Origin: Gemmatales bacterium
GTDB taxonomy: Bacteria > Planctomycetota > Planctomycetia > Gemmatales > Gemmataceae
DNA length: 39,119 nucleotides
NCBI GenBank assembly: GCA_026004675.1
Contig: BPJP01000017.1
Span: forward strand, 1 to 39,119
Direction: 5' to 3'
Shown here: positions 25,397 through 33,785 of the stretch, one piece after another
Numbering within the stretch: position 1 is the first letter of the stretch
Layout of the letters: every line of letters starts with the position of its first letter
The notes under the pieces: generated by a model
The model's database searches: none
Told to the model about the DNA's origin: nothing
The model's input: only the letters and a program-made list of their open reading frames with translations
Made by a program: the position numbers and the translations under genes

Positions 25397-25870
25397 ATGA
25401 ATGCGCAACTTCGGGGGACGGACCGCGAGAAGCGGCAGAATCAGGACCGGCTCGACTTTCGATCCGAAACGCGCGATGCGCTGATCCGCCTCAAGGTGCT
25501 CTTGCCCAACGAAGTGTTCTTGGATTGCCCGGTTCGCAAGATCGTGGCCGAAGCGGCCAACGGCCATTTTTGTTTATTGCCCCGGCACATCGATTTCGTC
25601 GCCGCTCTCGTGCCGGGACTGATGGCTTTTGAAGACGAGGGTGGAGCGGAGGTCTTCCTGGCGATCGATGAAGCGACCTTGGTCAAGTGCGGTCTCGAAG
25701 TCCTCGTCTCAACGCGCGCCGCCGTGCGCGGGGGCGATTTGGGGCAGTTGCAAAGCATCGTCGAGGAGCAGTTCAAGGTGTTGGACGAACGGGAACGACA
25801 AGCCCGGTCGGCCGCCGCGCGATTGGAAGCCGGATTGGTGCGGCGATTCATGGAGTTCGACAAGGGATGA
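25397..25870 (+). CDS. atpC: N-type ATPase epsilon subunit
   Basis: The protein has 157 residues. The N-terminal extension (about 30 residues, charged) is followed by the beta-sandwich domain LIRLKVLLPNEVFLDCPVRK, then EAANGHFCLLPRHIDFVAAL and PGLMAF, which correspond to the epsilon GxxxILPGHxP region. A helical C-terminus (FKVLDERERQARSAAARLEA) follows. Epsilon forms the central stalk with gamma. It lies 37 bases after atpD. The stop codon TGA at 25868-25870 lies at the start of a repeat like the one at the atpD end. Confidence 0.85.
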   Translation: MNAQLRGTDREKRQNQDRLDFRSETRDALIRLKVLLPNEVFLDCPVRKIVAEAANGHFCLLPRHIDFVAALVPGLMAFEDEGGAEVFLAIDEATLVKCGLEVLVSTRAAVRGGDLGQLQSIVEEQFKVLDERERQARSAAARLEAGLVRRFMEFDKG

Positions 25871-25894
25871 GGGTTGAGACCTGAGGGTTGAGAG
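25867..25894 (+). repeat. GAGGGTTGAG-type repeat spanning the atpC stop
   Basis: TGAGGGTTGAGACCTGAGGG followed by TTGAGAG closely matches the repeat at 25338-25370. The first TGA is the atpC stop. Two copies at two consecutive gene ends in one operon suggest a mobile short repeat. Confidence 0.8.
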
Positions 25895-25915
25895 AGAAAG
25901 GCATAGCGGTAAGGA

Positions 25916-26299
25916 ATGGCAGCGATGGATTCCGGCGAGCGACGACACTCTGAAGAACAACGCCGGTCAGCGGCATTGCCCGCTTCCGACGATCATCCGG
26001 CGGTCGACGGCGATCCTCAGCGCCCGGCTCTCGACCCTCAACTGATCGGGCATAAGGAACAGCGGAAGCTGAAGGCGCGTCGTGAGCAGGGACGCAGCGT
26101 GTGGTACAACCTGGGTATGTTCGGTCTGGTGGGCTGGTCGATCGCCATCCCCACCTTGATCGGGATCGCCGTAGGTATGTGGATCGACCGCACCTGGCAT
26201 CCGCCTTTCTCCTGCACCCTGATGTGCCTGTTCGTCGGTGTGGTCGTCGGTTGCTGGATCGCCTGGTATTGGATCAAACGGGAGAGCGGTCATGAGTGA
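25916..26299 (+). CDS. atpQ: N-ATPase membrane subunit AtpQ (AtpI/AtpZ-like)
   Basis: The protein has 127 residues. A hydrophilic N-terminus of ~55 residues is followed by two membrane helices, GMFGLVGWSIAIPTLIGIAV and TLMCLFVGVVVGCWIAWYWI, with the GMWIDRTWHPP loop between them typical of AtpQ/AtpZ proteins. These are thought to help c-ring assembly. The start may instead be ATG 25925. The last eight bases overlap the antiporter gene. Confidence 0.82.
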   Translation: MAAMDSGERRHSEEQRRSAALPASDDHPAVDGDPQRPALDPQLIGHKEQRKLKARREQGRSVWYNLGMFGLVGWSIAIPTLIGIAVGMWIDRTWHPPFSCTLMCLFVGVVVGCWIAWYWIKRESGHE

Positions 26300-27549
26300 A
26301 TCTGCCTCCAGCCTGGGATGGCTGCTCGCGCTCATCAGCCTGATTGTCCTGGTTTCGCTATTTGTCAAAGCGGGCGTCCGGCGGCTGCGCGTTCCGGAAC
26401 TGGTGGTCTATATCATGATCGGAATGGGCCTCAAAGGTCTCGATAGTCATTGGGGTCTGTTGCCAGACCAACTCGCGTACGTGCTACGCGTGATGGGCAG
26501 TTGGGGGCTGATCGTGATGCTGTTTCGGGTCGGACTGGAAAGTGACCTGAAGGGCTTGCTGGCACAATCGAGGACGGCATTCGTGGTTTGGATCGGCGAC
26601 GTCGGGGGTGAGCGGCATGGTCGGATTCGCGGTGGCCCGCTACCTGCTCCACTTTTCGATCCCTACCAGCGCCATCATTGCTACGGCTTTAACTGTCACC
26701 AGCGTCGGAGTGTCGGTAGCGATTTGGCAGTCGGCCGGGCGCCTGCGAAGTCGAACCGGGCAAGTGCTGATCGACGTCGCGGAGATGGACGACATCACAG
26801 GCATCGCTTTGATGGCGATCGTGTTCGCCGTCCTGCAAGCCGCTCACGATGGAACTAGTGTGGGATTCGGTCGCGTGATGACAATCACGGTCGGGCTGGT
26901 GGCGTTGAAACTCGCGCTGCTGGTAGTTGGGTGCCTTCTGTTTTCGACCTACGCGGAACGCCCCGCGATGAAGGCCGTTCGACGCTGGGGTTCCGCTCAG
27001 TCACCTACGTTGTTCATGGTGGGCATCGGCACGCTGGTGGCTGCTTTTGCCGAGCTGATCGGGCTGTCCGTTGCCATCGGGGCGTTCTTTGCCGGTGTGA
27101 TGTTCAGCCGTGATCCCCAGGCCATGCGGCTCGAAACATCGTACGAAGAAATCTACGAACTGTTCGCTCCGTTTTTCTTCGTGAGCGTCGGTTTCCAAGT
27201 CGACCCAAGCCATCTGGGTGAGGCGGTCATACTCGGTAGTGTGCTGTTAGCAGCAGCGATACTGGGTAAGACGGTGGGGGTGATGATCCCCGCACTGCGG
27301 CAACTGGGGCTGGTCAGTGCGGGCTTGCTGGGGATCAGCATGGTGCCCCGCGCCGAGATCGCCATGATCATCATGCAGCGCGGCGCCGAACTTGGCACCT
27401 GGGCCGTGCCGCCGGAAGTGTTTTCTGCCATGGTGTTTGTTTCTGCTGGCACGTGCCTGTTGATTCCAGCCCTGCTGTATACATTGCTGGTTCGCTACGG
27501 TCCCCAAGCCGATCCGGAAAGCAGCGCATCCCAAATTCACACGACCTGA
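26292..27549 (+). CDS. Cation:proton antiporter (CPA2/KefB-like) inside the N-ATPase operon, one frameshift
   Basis: ATG 26292 overlaps the atpQ stop by eight bases. The first frame gives LLALISLIVLVSLFVKAGVR and LRVPELVVYIMIGMGLKGLD, then LPDQLAYVLRVMGSWGLIVM and LFRVGLESDLKGLL, the first helices of the Na+/H+ exchanger fold. An extra G in GGGGG near 26605 shifts the frame. The second frame continues VSGMVGFAVARYLLHFSIPT, ALTVTSVGVSVAIWQSAGRL, ELIGLSVAIGAFFAGVMFSR and LLGISMVPRAEIAMIIMQRG. Repaired length is about 419 residues, the transmembrane core without a C-terminal RCK domain. It exchanges a monovalent cation for H+. Insertion between atpQ and atpR is not part of the standard operon. 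Confidence 0.82.
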
Positions 27550-27568
27550 TTGGAGAACATGAACGACG

Positions 27569-27841
27569 ATGAGCATGATCCATTTGGCGATTTCAGCAAC
27601 CGCAGGCGCGGCGTTGGGCCTGTTCTATTTTGGCGGACTGTGGTGGACCGTGCGGCGGATTGCGCACGCGCAACACCCTGCCGGATTGTTGTTGGCCAGT
27701 TTTGTACTGCGGACGTTGATCGTGTTGATTGGCTTTTACTTCGTGATGAGCGGCCATTGGGAACGGCTGCTCGCGTGCCTGGCCGGATTTGTTATGACAC
27801 GTATCGTGTTGATCCGTAGAGTGCGAAATGCGTCACTATAA
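27569..27841 (+). CDS. atpR: N-ATPase subunit AtpR
   Basis: The protein has 90 residues in three hydrophobic segments: HLAISATAGAALGLFYFGGL, GLLLASFVLRTLIVLIGFYF and RLLACLAGFVMTRIVLI. The intramembrane Arg residues (FVLRTL and VMTRIV) are typical of AtpR, a small protein specific to N-ATPase operons and thought to interact with the c subunit. An ATG at 27559 in another frame precedes it; ATG 27569 (MSMIHLA) is in the right frame. The ~90 bases before atpB hold no gene. Confidence 0.85.
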   Translation: MSMIHLAISATAGAALGLFYFGGLWWTVRRIAHAQHPAGLLLASFVLRTLIVLIGFYFVMSGHWERLLACLAGFVMTRIVLIRRVRNASL

Positions 27842-27929
27842 TCCGGCGCGCGCAGTCAGCCGTTCCTGCAAGCGCTGCGATACGAGCACACGGGCCGCCT
27901 GACCAGACCGGTAAGTGAGAAGGTGAAGG

Positions 27930-28634
27930 ATGGACATTCAGACACTCAGCCCCGATGAGGTGATCCTCTGGCAATGGGGCTTCGTCAAGCTGAATTACAC
28001 AATTGTCTACACCTGGTTGGTGATGGGCCTGCTGGTGTTTGTCTCGTGGCTCGCCACCAGGCGGCTGTCTAGCGGGCCACGCATCTCGCATTGGCAGAAC
28101 CTGCTGGAAGTCGTCGTCGGCGCAATCAGCAAACAGATAGCCGAGGTGACGCGACATCGGCCCGATCGGTATCTGCCGTTTATCGGAACCTTGTTCCTGT
28201 TTATCGTCACTTGCAATTTGCTGGCCGTCGTGCCTGGTTTTCATCCGCCCACGTCCTCGCTATCGACGACCACGGCGCTGGCTTTGTGTGTGTTGATCGC
28301 GGTACCCGCGTATGGCATTGCCAGCCAGGGGCTGTGGGGATATTTGAAACTATACGTGCAGCCCACGCCGCTGATGTTGCCGTTCAACATCGTGGGCGAA
28401 TTGTCCCGCACGCTGGCGCTGGCCGTCAGGCTGTTTGGCAACATGATGAGCGGCGCTAAGATCGGTGCCATCTTGCTGGCCATTGCCCCGCTGTTTTTCC
28501 CCATCTTAATGCATGTCATGGGCCTGCTGACCGGCGTCATCCAGGCCTACATTTTTTCTATCCTGGCACTGGTCTACATCGCCTCGGCAACGCGTCGGGA
28601 GGCGGAGGACCAACCCGACACCGACAAGGAGTAA
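27930..28634 (+). CDS. atpB: N-ATPase subunit a
   Basis: The protein has 234 residues with several membrane helices. The stator arginine lies in ELSRTLALAVRLFGNMMSGA, the ion-path helix of subunit a, and the conserved NLLAVVPGFHPPTSSLSTT and PLFFPILMHVMGLLTGVIQA helices are present. It carries the half channels for the transported ion. A ribosome-binding sequence (GAAGGTGAAGG) lies just upstream. It is intact, and its stop is three bases before atpE. Confidence 0.92.
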   Translation: MDIQTLSPDEVILWQWGFVKLNYTIVYTWLVMGLLVFVSWLATRRLSSGPRISHWQNLLEVVVGAISKQIAEVTRHRPDRYLPFIGTLFLFIVTCNLLAVVPGFHPPTSSLSTTTALALCVLIAVPAYGIASQGLWGYLKLYVQPTPLMLPFNIVGELSRTLALAVRLFGNMMSGAKIGAILLAIAPLFFPILMHVMGLLTGVIQAYIFSILALVYIASATRREAEDQPDTDKE

Positions 28635-28637
28635 TCG

Positions 28638-28923
28638 ATGGATAACGTGGGGACTGATCGGCATGGCGTCGATCATTACGGCAGGCATCACCATTGGCAT
28701 CGGTTCCATCGGGCCGGCATTAGGGGAAGGGCGCGCGGTGGCTCAAGCGCTCAGCGCAATGGCTCAACAACCCGACGAAGCCAACCGCATCACACGGACG
28801 CTGTTTGTCGGTCTGGCCATGGTCGAATCGACCGCCATCTACTGTTTCGTGGTGTCGATGATCTTGATTTTCGCCAATCCGTTCTGGGAATACGTCGTCC
28901 AACAGGCGGGAGGAGCGCCGTGA
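28638..28923 (+). CDS. atpE: N-ATPase subunit c (rotor), start region frameshifted
   Basis: As written, ATG 28663 gives an 86-residue c subunit. An extra G in GGGG near 28653 would restore the start at 28638 and the N-terminus MDNVGLIGMASIITAGITIG, which fits the family better. GGAG lies about eight bases before 28638. Helix 1 has IGPALGEGRAVAQAL with a Glu where many Na+-type c subunits have Gln. Helix 2 has AMVESTAIYCFVVSMI, the ion-binding ESTxxY motif with the essential Glu. This two-carboxylate site is the N-ATPase pattern. The stop overlaps the atpF GTG. Confidence 0.85.
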
Positions 28924-29783
28924 TCGACTGGTTCACTACGGTCGCGCAGATCGTCAACTTTCTGATTCTGGTCGCGCTGCTACGGTATTTCCTGTACGGT
29001 CGGATCGTGGCCGCCATGCAGCAGCGCGAGGACGAACTGGCCGCGCGCTGGGAGGAAGCTGAGCGGTTACGCGAACAGGCGCAAGAAGAACTGGCGGCGG
29101 CCGAATCGACGCGCCGCCAATTGGAAGACCAGCGCGAGGCATTGCTGGCCGAAATCCGCGCCGAAGTCAACCAATTCCGTCAGGAGATGTTGGCCCGCGT
29201 GCGGCAAGAGATGGATCAGCAGCGGCAACGTTGGGCAAGCGCCATTCAGGAAGAGCGGGAATCGTTCTTGCGCGACTTGCGGCGGACGGTTGCCGAGCAA
29301 GTCGTCCAGATCGCCCGCCGCGTACTGGCGGATCTGGCGGGCGTGCAACTGGAACGCCAGATCGTGGCGCATTTTGTCGATCGACTCAGGAAGCTGGGAA
29401 GCGATGACCGCGCGGCACTGATCGATTCGCTCCATCGGGGCGATCGCGCGGTGACGGTGGAAACATCGTTTGATGTCGACGACCAGCAGCGGGCTGTCCT
29501 CGTCCAGGCGATCCGAGCGCTGCTTGCCGAACCGGCCGATGGGCCAGAGGGCGACTCCGAGCCAGACGGATCTCCCGATGACATCGAAGTCCATTTTCAA
29601 CGTTCGGAGGACTTGCTGTGCGGCATCGCCGTCAGCACGAATTCGCATCAGGTGTCGTGGAACCTGCGGCACTACCTGATCGAACTGGAGCAGGAGCTCC
29701 AGCGTGCGCTGGACGAAGAGGCAGCCGCACAAGTACAACTGGAAGCAGATGCCACCGTGGCAGGTCAGTCAGTGCGCCCGTGA
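28920..29783 (+). CDS. atpF: N-ATPase subunit b with delta-like C-terminus
   Basis: A GTG start (GTGA overlap with the atpE stop) gives WFTTVAQIVNFLILVALLRY, one membrane anchor, then a long charged coiled coil (QREDELAARWEEAERLREQA to about residue 130). The C-terminal ~150 residues include QLERQIVAHFVDRLRKL and IEVHFQRSEDLLCGIAVSTN, a delta-like part. At 287 residues it is much longer than an ordinary b subunit (~156). No separate atpH is present, as expected for N-ATPases, where b carries the delta role. It is intact. Start evidence comes from the overlap and the membrane-first topology. Confidence 0.88.
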   Translation: MIDWFTTVAQIVNFLILVALLRYFLYGRIVAAMQQREDELAARWEEAERLREQAQEELAAAESTRRQLEDQREALLAEIRAEVNQFRQEMLARVRQEMDQQRQRWASAIQEERESFLRDLRRTVAEQVVQIARRVLADLAGVQLERQIVAHFVDRLRKLGSDDRAALIDSLHRGDRAVTVETSFDVDDQQRAVLVQAIRALLAEPADGPEGDSEPDGSPDDIEVHFQRSEDLLCGIAVSTNSHQVSWNLRHYLIELEQELQRALDEEAAAQVQLEADATVAGQSVRP

Positions 29784-29829
29784 ACTCGGGACAAGACAAC
29801 AGATATCACGAACGCCATGACGCTAGATC

Positions 29830-29921
29830 GTTTAACCGTCAGCCGCAGGCGCACGCGCATAGTCACGCGCATCGCAAAGCCCTGCGCAAGCCACACGTAC
29901 GCCTACGGCTAACGGTTAAAC
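29830..29921. repeat. Palindromic repeat between atpF and atpA
   Basis: The left arm GTTTAACCGTCAGCCGCAGG plus CG (29830-29851) pairs with CGCCTACGGCTAACGGTTAA plus AC (29900-29921) at 20 of 22 positions, around a 48-base loop. Two more left-arm copies lie after atpA. The 172-base gap between atpF and atpA (29784-29955) otherwise holds no gene. Confidence 0.85.
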
Positions 29922-29955
29922 AGGACAGCCGTGTTGAACTGAGGATTGATGACAA

Positions 29956-31490
29956 ATGACTTCGCGAAATTCGCCATTGCATGCCGTGCTGAATGACTCG
30001 GCCGCGTTGATTGAGCGGATCGCGGACCGGACCCGCGCGGAACTGACCGTCGAGGAAGTCGGCCGCTTGACATTCGTCGGCCACGGCATCGCTCGCATCG
30101 ACGGACTGCCGGGCGTGGGTTCGCAGGAACTCGTGCGGTTTCCTGGGCGATCGATTGGGAATGGCGTTCAATCTCGACCCGAACGAAGTAGGCGTCGTGC
30201 TGTTGGATCGCGGTGAGGGGCTGCGTGCCGGCGCGGAAGTGCGGCGGACGCACCGGGTTTTAGACGTCCCGGTCGGCGAGGCTTTGCTGGGACGCGTTGT
30301 CGATGGGGTGGGCAGGCCGATCGATGGACTTTGGTCCGGTTCACGCAGCTCGACGATTGCCCGTGGAACGACCCGCACCAGCCATCATGGACCGGGATCC
30401 TGTAACCGTTCCACTGCAGACGGGCATCAAGGTGATCGACGCGCTGATCCCTGTTGGCCGCGGCCAGCGCGAACTGATCCTGGGCGATCGCCAGACCGGC
30501 AAAACGGCCATCGCGCTCGATACGATCATCAACCAGCGCGACAAAGGCGTGCTGTGCATCTACTGCGCGGTGGGCCAGCGCAGTTCGTCGGTTGCGCGGG
30601 TGATCGATGATTTGCGGCGGCATGACGCGATGGATTATAGCGTCGTGCTCGTCACCACCGAGGATCATCCGCCCGGCGAGCAGTTCGTCGCGCCGTATGC
30701 CGCGATGAGCATGGCTGAGCACTTCATGCACCGCGGGCCGCGACGTGCTGGTCGTGTTGGACGATTTGACCCCGCCATGCTCGGGGCGTACCGAGAGCTG
30801 TCGTTGCTGCTGCGCCGACCGCCTGGCCGCGAAGCCTATCCCGGCGACGTGTTCTACATCCACTCGCGGTTGTTGGAACGCAGCACGCATTTGCGCGAAG
30901 AGTTGGGCGGCGGTTCGATCACGGGGCGCTGCCGATCGTCGAGACCGAAGCGCAAAACCTATCGGCCTACATCCCGACCAATCTGATCTCGATCACCGAC
31001 GGCCAGGTCTATTTGTCGCCCGATCTGTTCGACAAGGGCGTGTTGCCGGCGGTGGACGTGGGCAAGTCCGTGTCGCGGGTCGGTGGCAAGACGCAGTTGG
31101 CCGCCCTACCGCGCGGTGGCCGGTGACCTGCGGCTCTCCTACGCGCAGTTCGAGGAACTGGAGTCGTTTGCTCGATTCGGCACGCGATTGGACGCGGCGA
31201 CGCGCAAAACGCTCGAACGCGGCCGCCGCGTTCGCGAAATCTTGAAACAACCCCAGTACCAGCCGCTGCCGGTCGCCCAGCAGATCGCCATGCTGGTGGC
31301 TGTCAACAGCGGCCTGTTGGACGACGTTCCGCTGGCCGACGTCCCCGGCGTCGAGCGACGGGTTTGCAATGCGGTGACAGAGCGGTTACCGGACGTTGGC
31401 AAACGCATCGAATCGGGTGAAACACTGTCGCGCGACGATTGGGACGCCATCGTTCGCGTGGCTAGAAGTGTGATTCCGGGAGCAGATTGA
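29956..31490 (+). CDS. atpA: N-ATPase alpha subunit, several frameshifts
   Basis: The parts, in order, are ALIERIADRTRAELTVEEVG with FVGHGIARIDGLPGVGSQEL; then MAFNLDPNEVGVVLLDRGEG and VGEALLGRVVDGVGRPIDGL in a second frame; then the Walker A region ELILGDRQTGKTAIALDTII in a third; then AYRELSLLLRRPPGREAYPG DVFYIHSRLLER. Next come AYIPTNLISITDGQVYLSPD and VGKSVSRVGG, and finally LRLSYAQFEELESFARFGTR. Shifts lie near 30150, 30330, 30735-30786, 30923 and 31104. Most are extra bases in G, C or T runs, and the three at 30735, 30770 and 30783 cancel out. Repaired length is about 505 residues, normal for alpha. As assembled it is disrupted; the pattern suggests sequence error. Confidence 0.85.
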
Positions 31491-31515
31491 AGCCATGTTT
31501 ATGGGTAACGGATTC

Positions 31516-31593
31516 GTTTAACCGTCAGCCCGCAGGCGCACGCGCGTGGGCCAAGCGCATCGCATCAAATCGTTTAACCGTCAGCCGCAGGCG
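31516..31593 (+). repeat. Two tandem left-arm copies of the atpF-atpA palindrome
   Basis: GTTTAACCGTCAGCC(C)GCAGGCG occurs at 31516-31538 (with one extra C) and at 31572-31593, both in the same orientation as the left arm at 29830. A partial reverse arm, GACGGTTTAAAC, follows at about 31641. The 31491-31698 gap between atpA and atpG contains only these repeats. Confidence 0.8.
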
Positions 31594-31698
31594 CCACGCG
31601 TTCGATGGAATCGATCGCCGCCTTGCGGACGTCCTCGGTGGACGGTTTAAACGGCAAGCACGCAACATGACTCGCAACGCCGTCGTTGGCACATTGAC

Positions 31699-32590
31699 AT
31701 GGATACGCTGGAAACACTCAAACGCCGCATTCGCACAGCCGAAGAGCTGCAATTCGCTAGTGCGCACGATGAAAGCCATGGCGGCCGTGAACATCCGCCA
31801 CTTGGAGCGGGCCGTCGAGTCGTTGGCCGATTATCGACGGACGGTTGAAATGGGCCTGCAGGTCGTCTTGCGACAGCGCGACCGCAGCGCAGTCACAGTC
31901 GCGCATCGCACCGCAGCGGACCTTGGGCGCGATCGTGTTCGGCTCCGACCAGGGCATGTGCGGTCAGTTGAATGATTCAGATGGCCGCCTTCGCCGCACG
32001 GGAAGTCGAGCGTGAGGCCGTTCCGCCGCAAGCTCGCCTGCTGTTGGCCGTCGGCATCCGCGTCGCAGCGCGACTCGAGGACGCAGGGCACCGATTGGAT
32101 ACCACTTTGCCGGTCGCCGCGTCGACCGTCGGCATCACTCCGCTGGTAGGCCAGTTGCTCGTACACCTCGACCGCTGGCACACCCAGCGCCACGTCGACC
32201 GCGTGCTGGTGTTTTACTCCGAGCACATCTCCCGCGCTGCGTACGAGCCGCGTCGATTGGATTTGTTGCCCATCGATCGCCGCTGGTTGGACCGGCTCCA
32301 GCAGCAACCATGGCCTACCCGCACGCTCCCCACCTTCAACATGGATCCCGATCGGCTGTTTTTCGTCCCTGGTGCGTCAGTATTTGTTCGTGTCGTTATA
32401 CCGGGCCTGTGCCGAGTCGCAGGCCAGTGAAAACGCCGCACGCCTGGCCGCCATGCGCGGCGCCGAGCGCAACATCAGCGAACGGATCACCGAACTAACC
32501 CACGCCTTTCACCAGACCCGCCAGATGACCATCACCGAAGAACTGCTCGATATCGCCTCCGGGTTCGAAGCCTTACTACAGGAGCACTGA
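31699..32590 (+). CDS. atpG: N-ATPase gamma subunit, several frameshifts
   Basis: ATG 31699 gives DTLETLKRRIRTAEELQ, the gamma N-terminal helix. An extra T near 31747 leads to VRTMKAMAAVNIRHLERAVE. Extra Ts near 31922 and 31975 lead through GAIVFGSDQGMCGQLND (the conserved FGSDQGLCG-like motif) to MAAFAAREVERE. A last shift near 32367 leads to the C-terminal helix LVRQYLFVSLYRACAESQAS, ENAARLAAMRGAERNISERI and ITEELLDIASGFEAL. Repaired length is about 295 residues. Gamma is the central rotor shaft and the last gene of the N-ATPase operon, as in the canonical order. It is disrupted only by single-base additions. Confidence 0.83.
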
Positions 32591-32699
32591 CACCGCGCTT
32601 GACACACGGGCGAAGCGGCGCAGTGGAAATCTTTATATTCACGTGCGGACTCTTGGTTATACGTACGCGGGTCGCACAAGCCTTGAGCCTACCCGGGCA

Positions 32700-32834
32700 T
32701 CATGACCCGCAACTAGCACAATGGGGAGGGGCACTGGAGTTCCGTAACGACGAATTCGATGGGCTAGTTGTCTTGCACCCGCTCACGGCGACCGCCGCCA
32801 CAAGGATGGCGATCAGGAACATGGTTTTTCTCAT
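32700..32834 (-). CDS. Short putative lipoprotein
   Basis: The 44-residue frame starts RKTMFLIAILVAAVAVSGCK, a basic n-region, hydrophobic core and lipobox VSGC, then TTSPSNSSLRNSS and a Cys-containing end. GGAGAAACGAA precedes the ATG on the minus strand at a good distance. It resembles many entericidin-like or small planctomycete lipoproteins, but no family is assigned. It lies in the 366-base stretch 32591-32956, which otherwise holds nothing I can name. Confidence 0.5.
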   Translation of the reverse strand: MRKTMFLIAILVAAVAVSGCKTTSPSNSSLRNSSAPPHCASCGS

Positions 32835-32956
32835 TTCGTTTCTCCAGAAAGTTACGAGGCTGGCAATACATTTTTTCGCCGCGCATGCACGATGCGCCAT
32901 CGGGGTCAATGTCAGCTCGAGCCACTGCGAGACCGAGCGGATGATGTGGGCGAAAC

Positions 32957-33124
32957 GCGCGGCGCGCGCTGCAGATCGACGACGACTTCTACGCCGAATG
33001 CAACCTGTCGGCCAACGGCATCCGCGACCTTATCGCCAAGGTCCTGGCTGCATTCGAGATCCCCAAGGATCGCCTCCAAATCTTCCTCCGCGAAGACCGC
33101 GACGCCGGACGAGGAAACGGATGA
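32957..33124 (+). pseudogene. C-terminal remnant of the unknown gene at 9494 (paralogue)
   Basis: The frame reads RRALQIDDDFYAECNLSANG, IRDLIAKVLAAFEIPKDRLQ and IFLREDRDAGRGNG, ending in a TGA that overlaps the next ATG. It matches the last ~50 residues of the 9494-10177 protein with few changes. Upstream sequence is unrelated, so only the 3' end survives. In both places a toxin module follows directly. Confidence 0.85.
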
Positions 33125-33480
33125 AGTTGCCGAACCTAGAAAACGCGGTTGTGTCGCAGGAGAAGATTGTCAACTACTTGCTCAACCCAGAGCATCCGGA
33201 CGGGGCGGGCAAGGCGAAGTTTTTCGCGGCACAGGGATTTCGGCCCGAAGACTGGGAAACATTGGCCGATGCGCTGCGGGGCGTCGCGGCCGTCAATGAC
33301 GTGGTATACTGCAAAGTGTCGAGCCACGGTAGCAAATACGTCGTGGACGGCCCGATGGAAACGCCCGCCGGCAGGTCGCCCTGGCCGCTAGTCCGGACTG
33401 TCTGGATCATCGACGAAGGGACAACGTTGCCGCGACTGGTTACGGCCTACCCGACATCGAAGGAGAGCGAAAGTGATTAA
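33121..33480 (+). CDS. DUF6883-family protein (putative toxin partner)
   Basis: The protein has 119 residues and starts with ATG overlapping the preceding remnant's stop (ATGA). Features are KLPNLENAVVSQEKIVNYLL, NPEHPDGAGKAKFFAAQGFR, PEDWETLADAL and a C-terminal VRTVWIIDEGTTLPRLVTAY. This matches DUF6883, small proteins found as stand-alone pairs with DUF4926 and as C-terminal domains of polymorphic toxins. The biochemical activity is not known to me. Its end overlaps the DUF4926 gene by eight bases. The pair occupies the place held by the RES toxin in the paralogous locus. Confidence 0.8.
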   Translation: MKLPNLENAVVSQEKIVNYLLNPEHPDGAGKAKFFAAQGFRPEDWETLADALRGVAAVNDVVYCKVSSHGSKYVVDGPMETPAGRSPWPLVRTVWIIDEGTTLPRLVTAYPTSKESESD

Positions 33481-33703
33481 CGAACATGATCGTGTCGTAC
33501 TGACAGCGCCCATTCCCGACGAGGGGCTCGTACCGGGAGATGTGGGCACCGTAATTCACATCTACGCCGACGGCAAAGCGTACGAAGTCGAGTTCGTGGC
33601 TCTGGACGGCAAGACGAAAACAGTCGCCACCCTGGAGGCAACCCAGGTCCGTCCGGTAACCAGCCGCGACATGACCCACGCCAGAGAAATCCATACAGCT
33701 TAA
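33473..33703 (+). CDS. DUF4926-family protein (putative antitoxin/immunity partner)
   Basis: The protein has 76 residues: NEHDRVVLTAPIPDEGLVPG, DVGTVIHIYADGKAYEVEFV and TKTVATLEATQVRP. This is the compact SH3-like beta fold of DUF4926. Family members commonly follow DUF6883 genes, as here with an eight-base overlap, which suggests a toxin-antitoxin or immunity pairing. It is intact. The ~80 bases after it lead into the truncated Xre antitoxin. Confidence 0.82.
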   Translation: MINEHDRVVLTAPIPDEGLVPGDVGTVIHIYADGKAYEVEFVALDGKTKTVATLEATQVRPVTSRDMTHAREIHTA

Positions 33704-33785
33704 ATCTTGGTAATGGTGAAAGTGTTTTGCGATCGCGAAGCGAACACGCTGAGCCATGGTTTGACGATCCGAAGAAGGAGCACGT

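Noticed and set aside
31487..31975. A 162-codon frame crossing the palindromic repeats into atpG
   Set aside because: Only its last part matches gamma. The first part translates repeat sequence; the true gamma start is ATG 31699 with a one-base shift later.
23911..32590. Ordinary F-type ATP synthase operon
   Set aside because: Gene order beta-epsilon first, atpQ and atpR, no delta gene and a long b subunit mark it as an N-ATPase.
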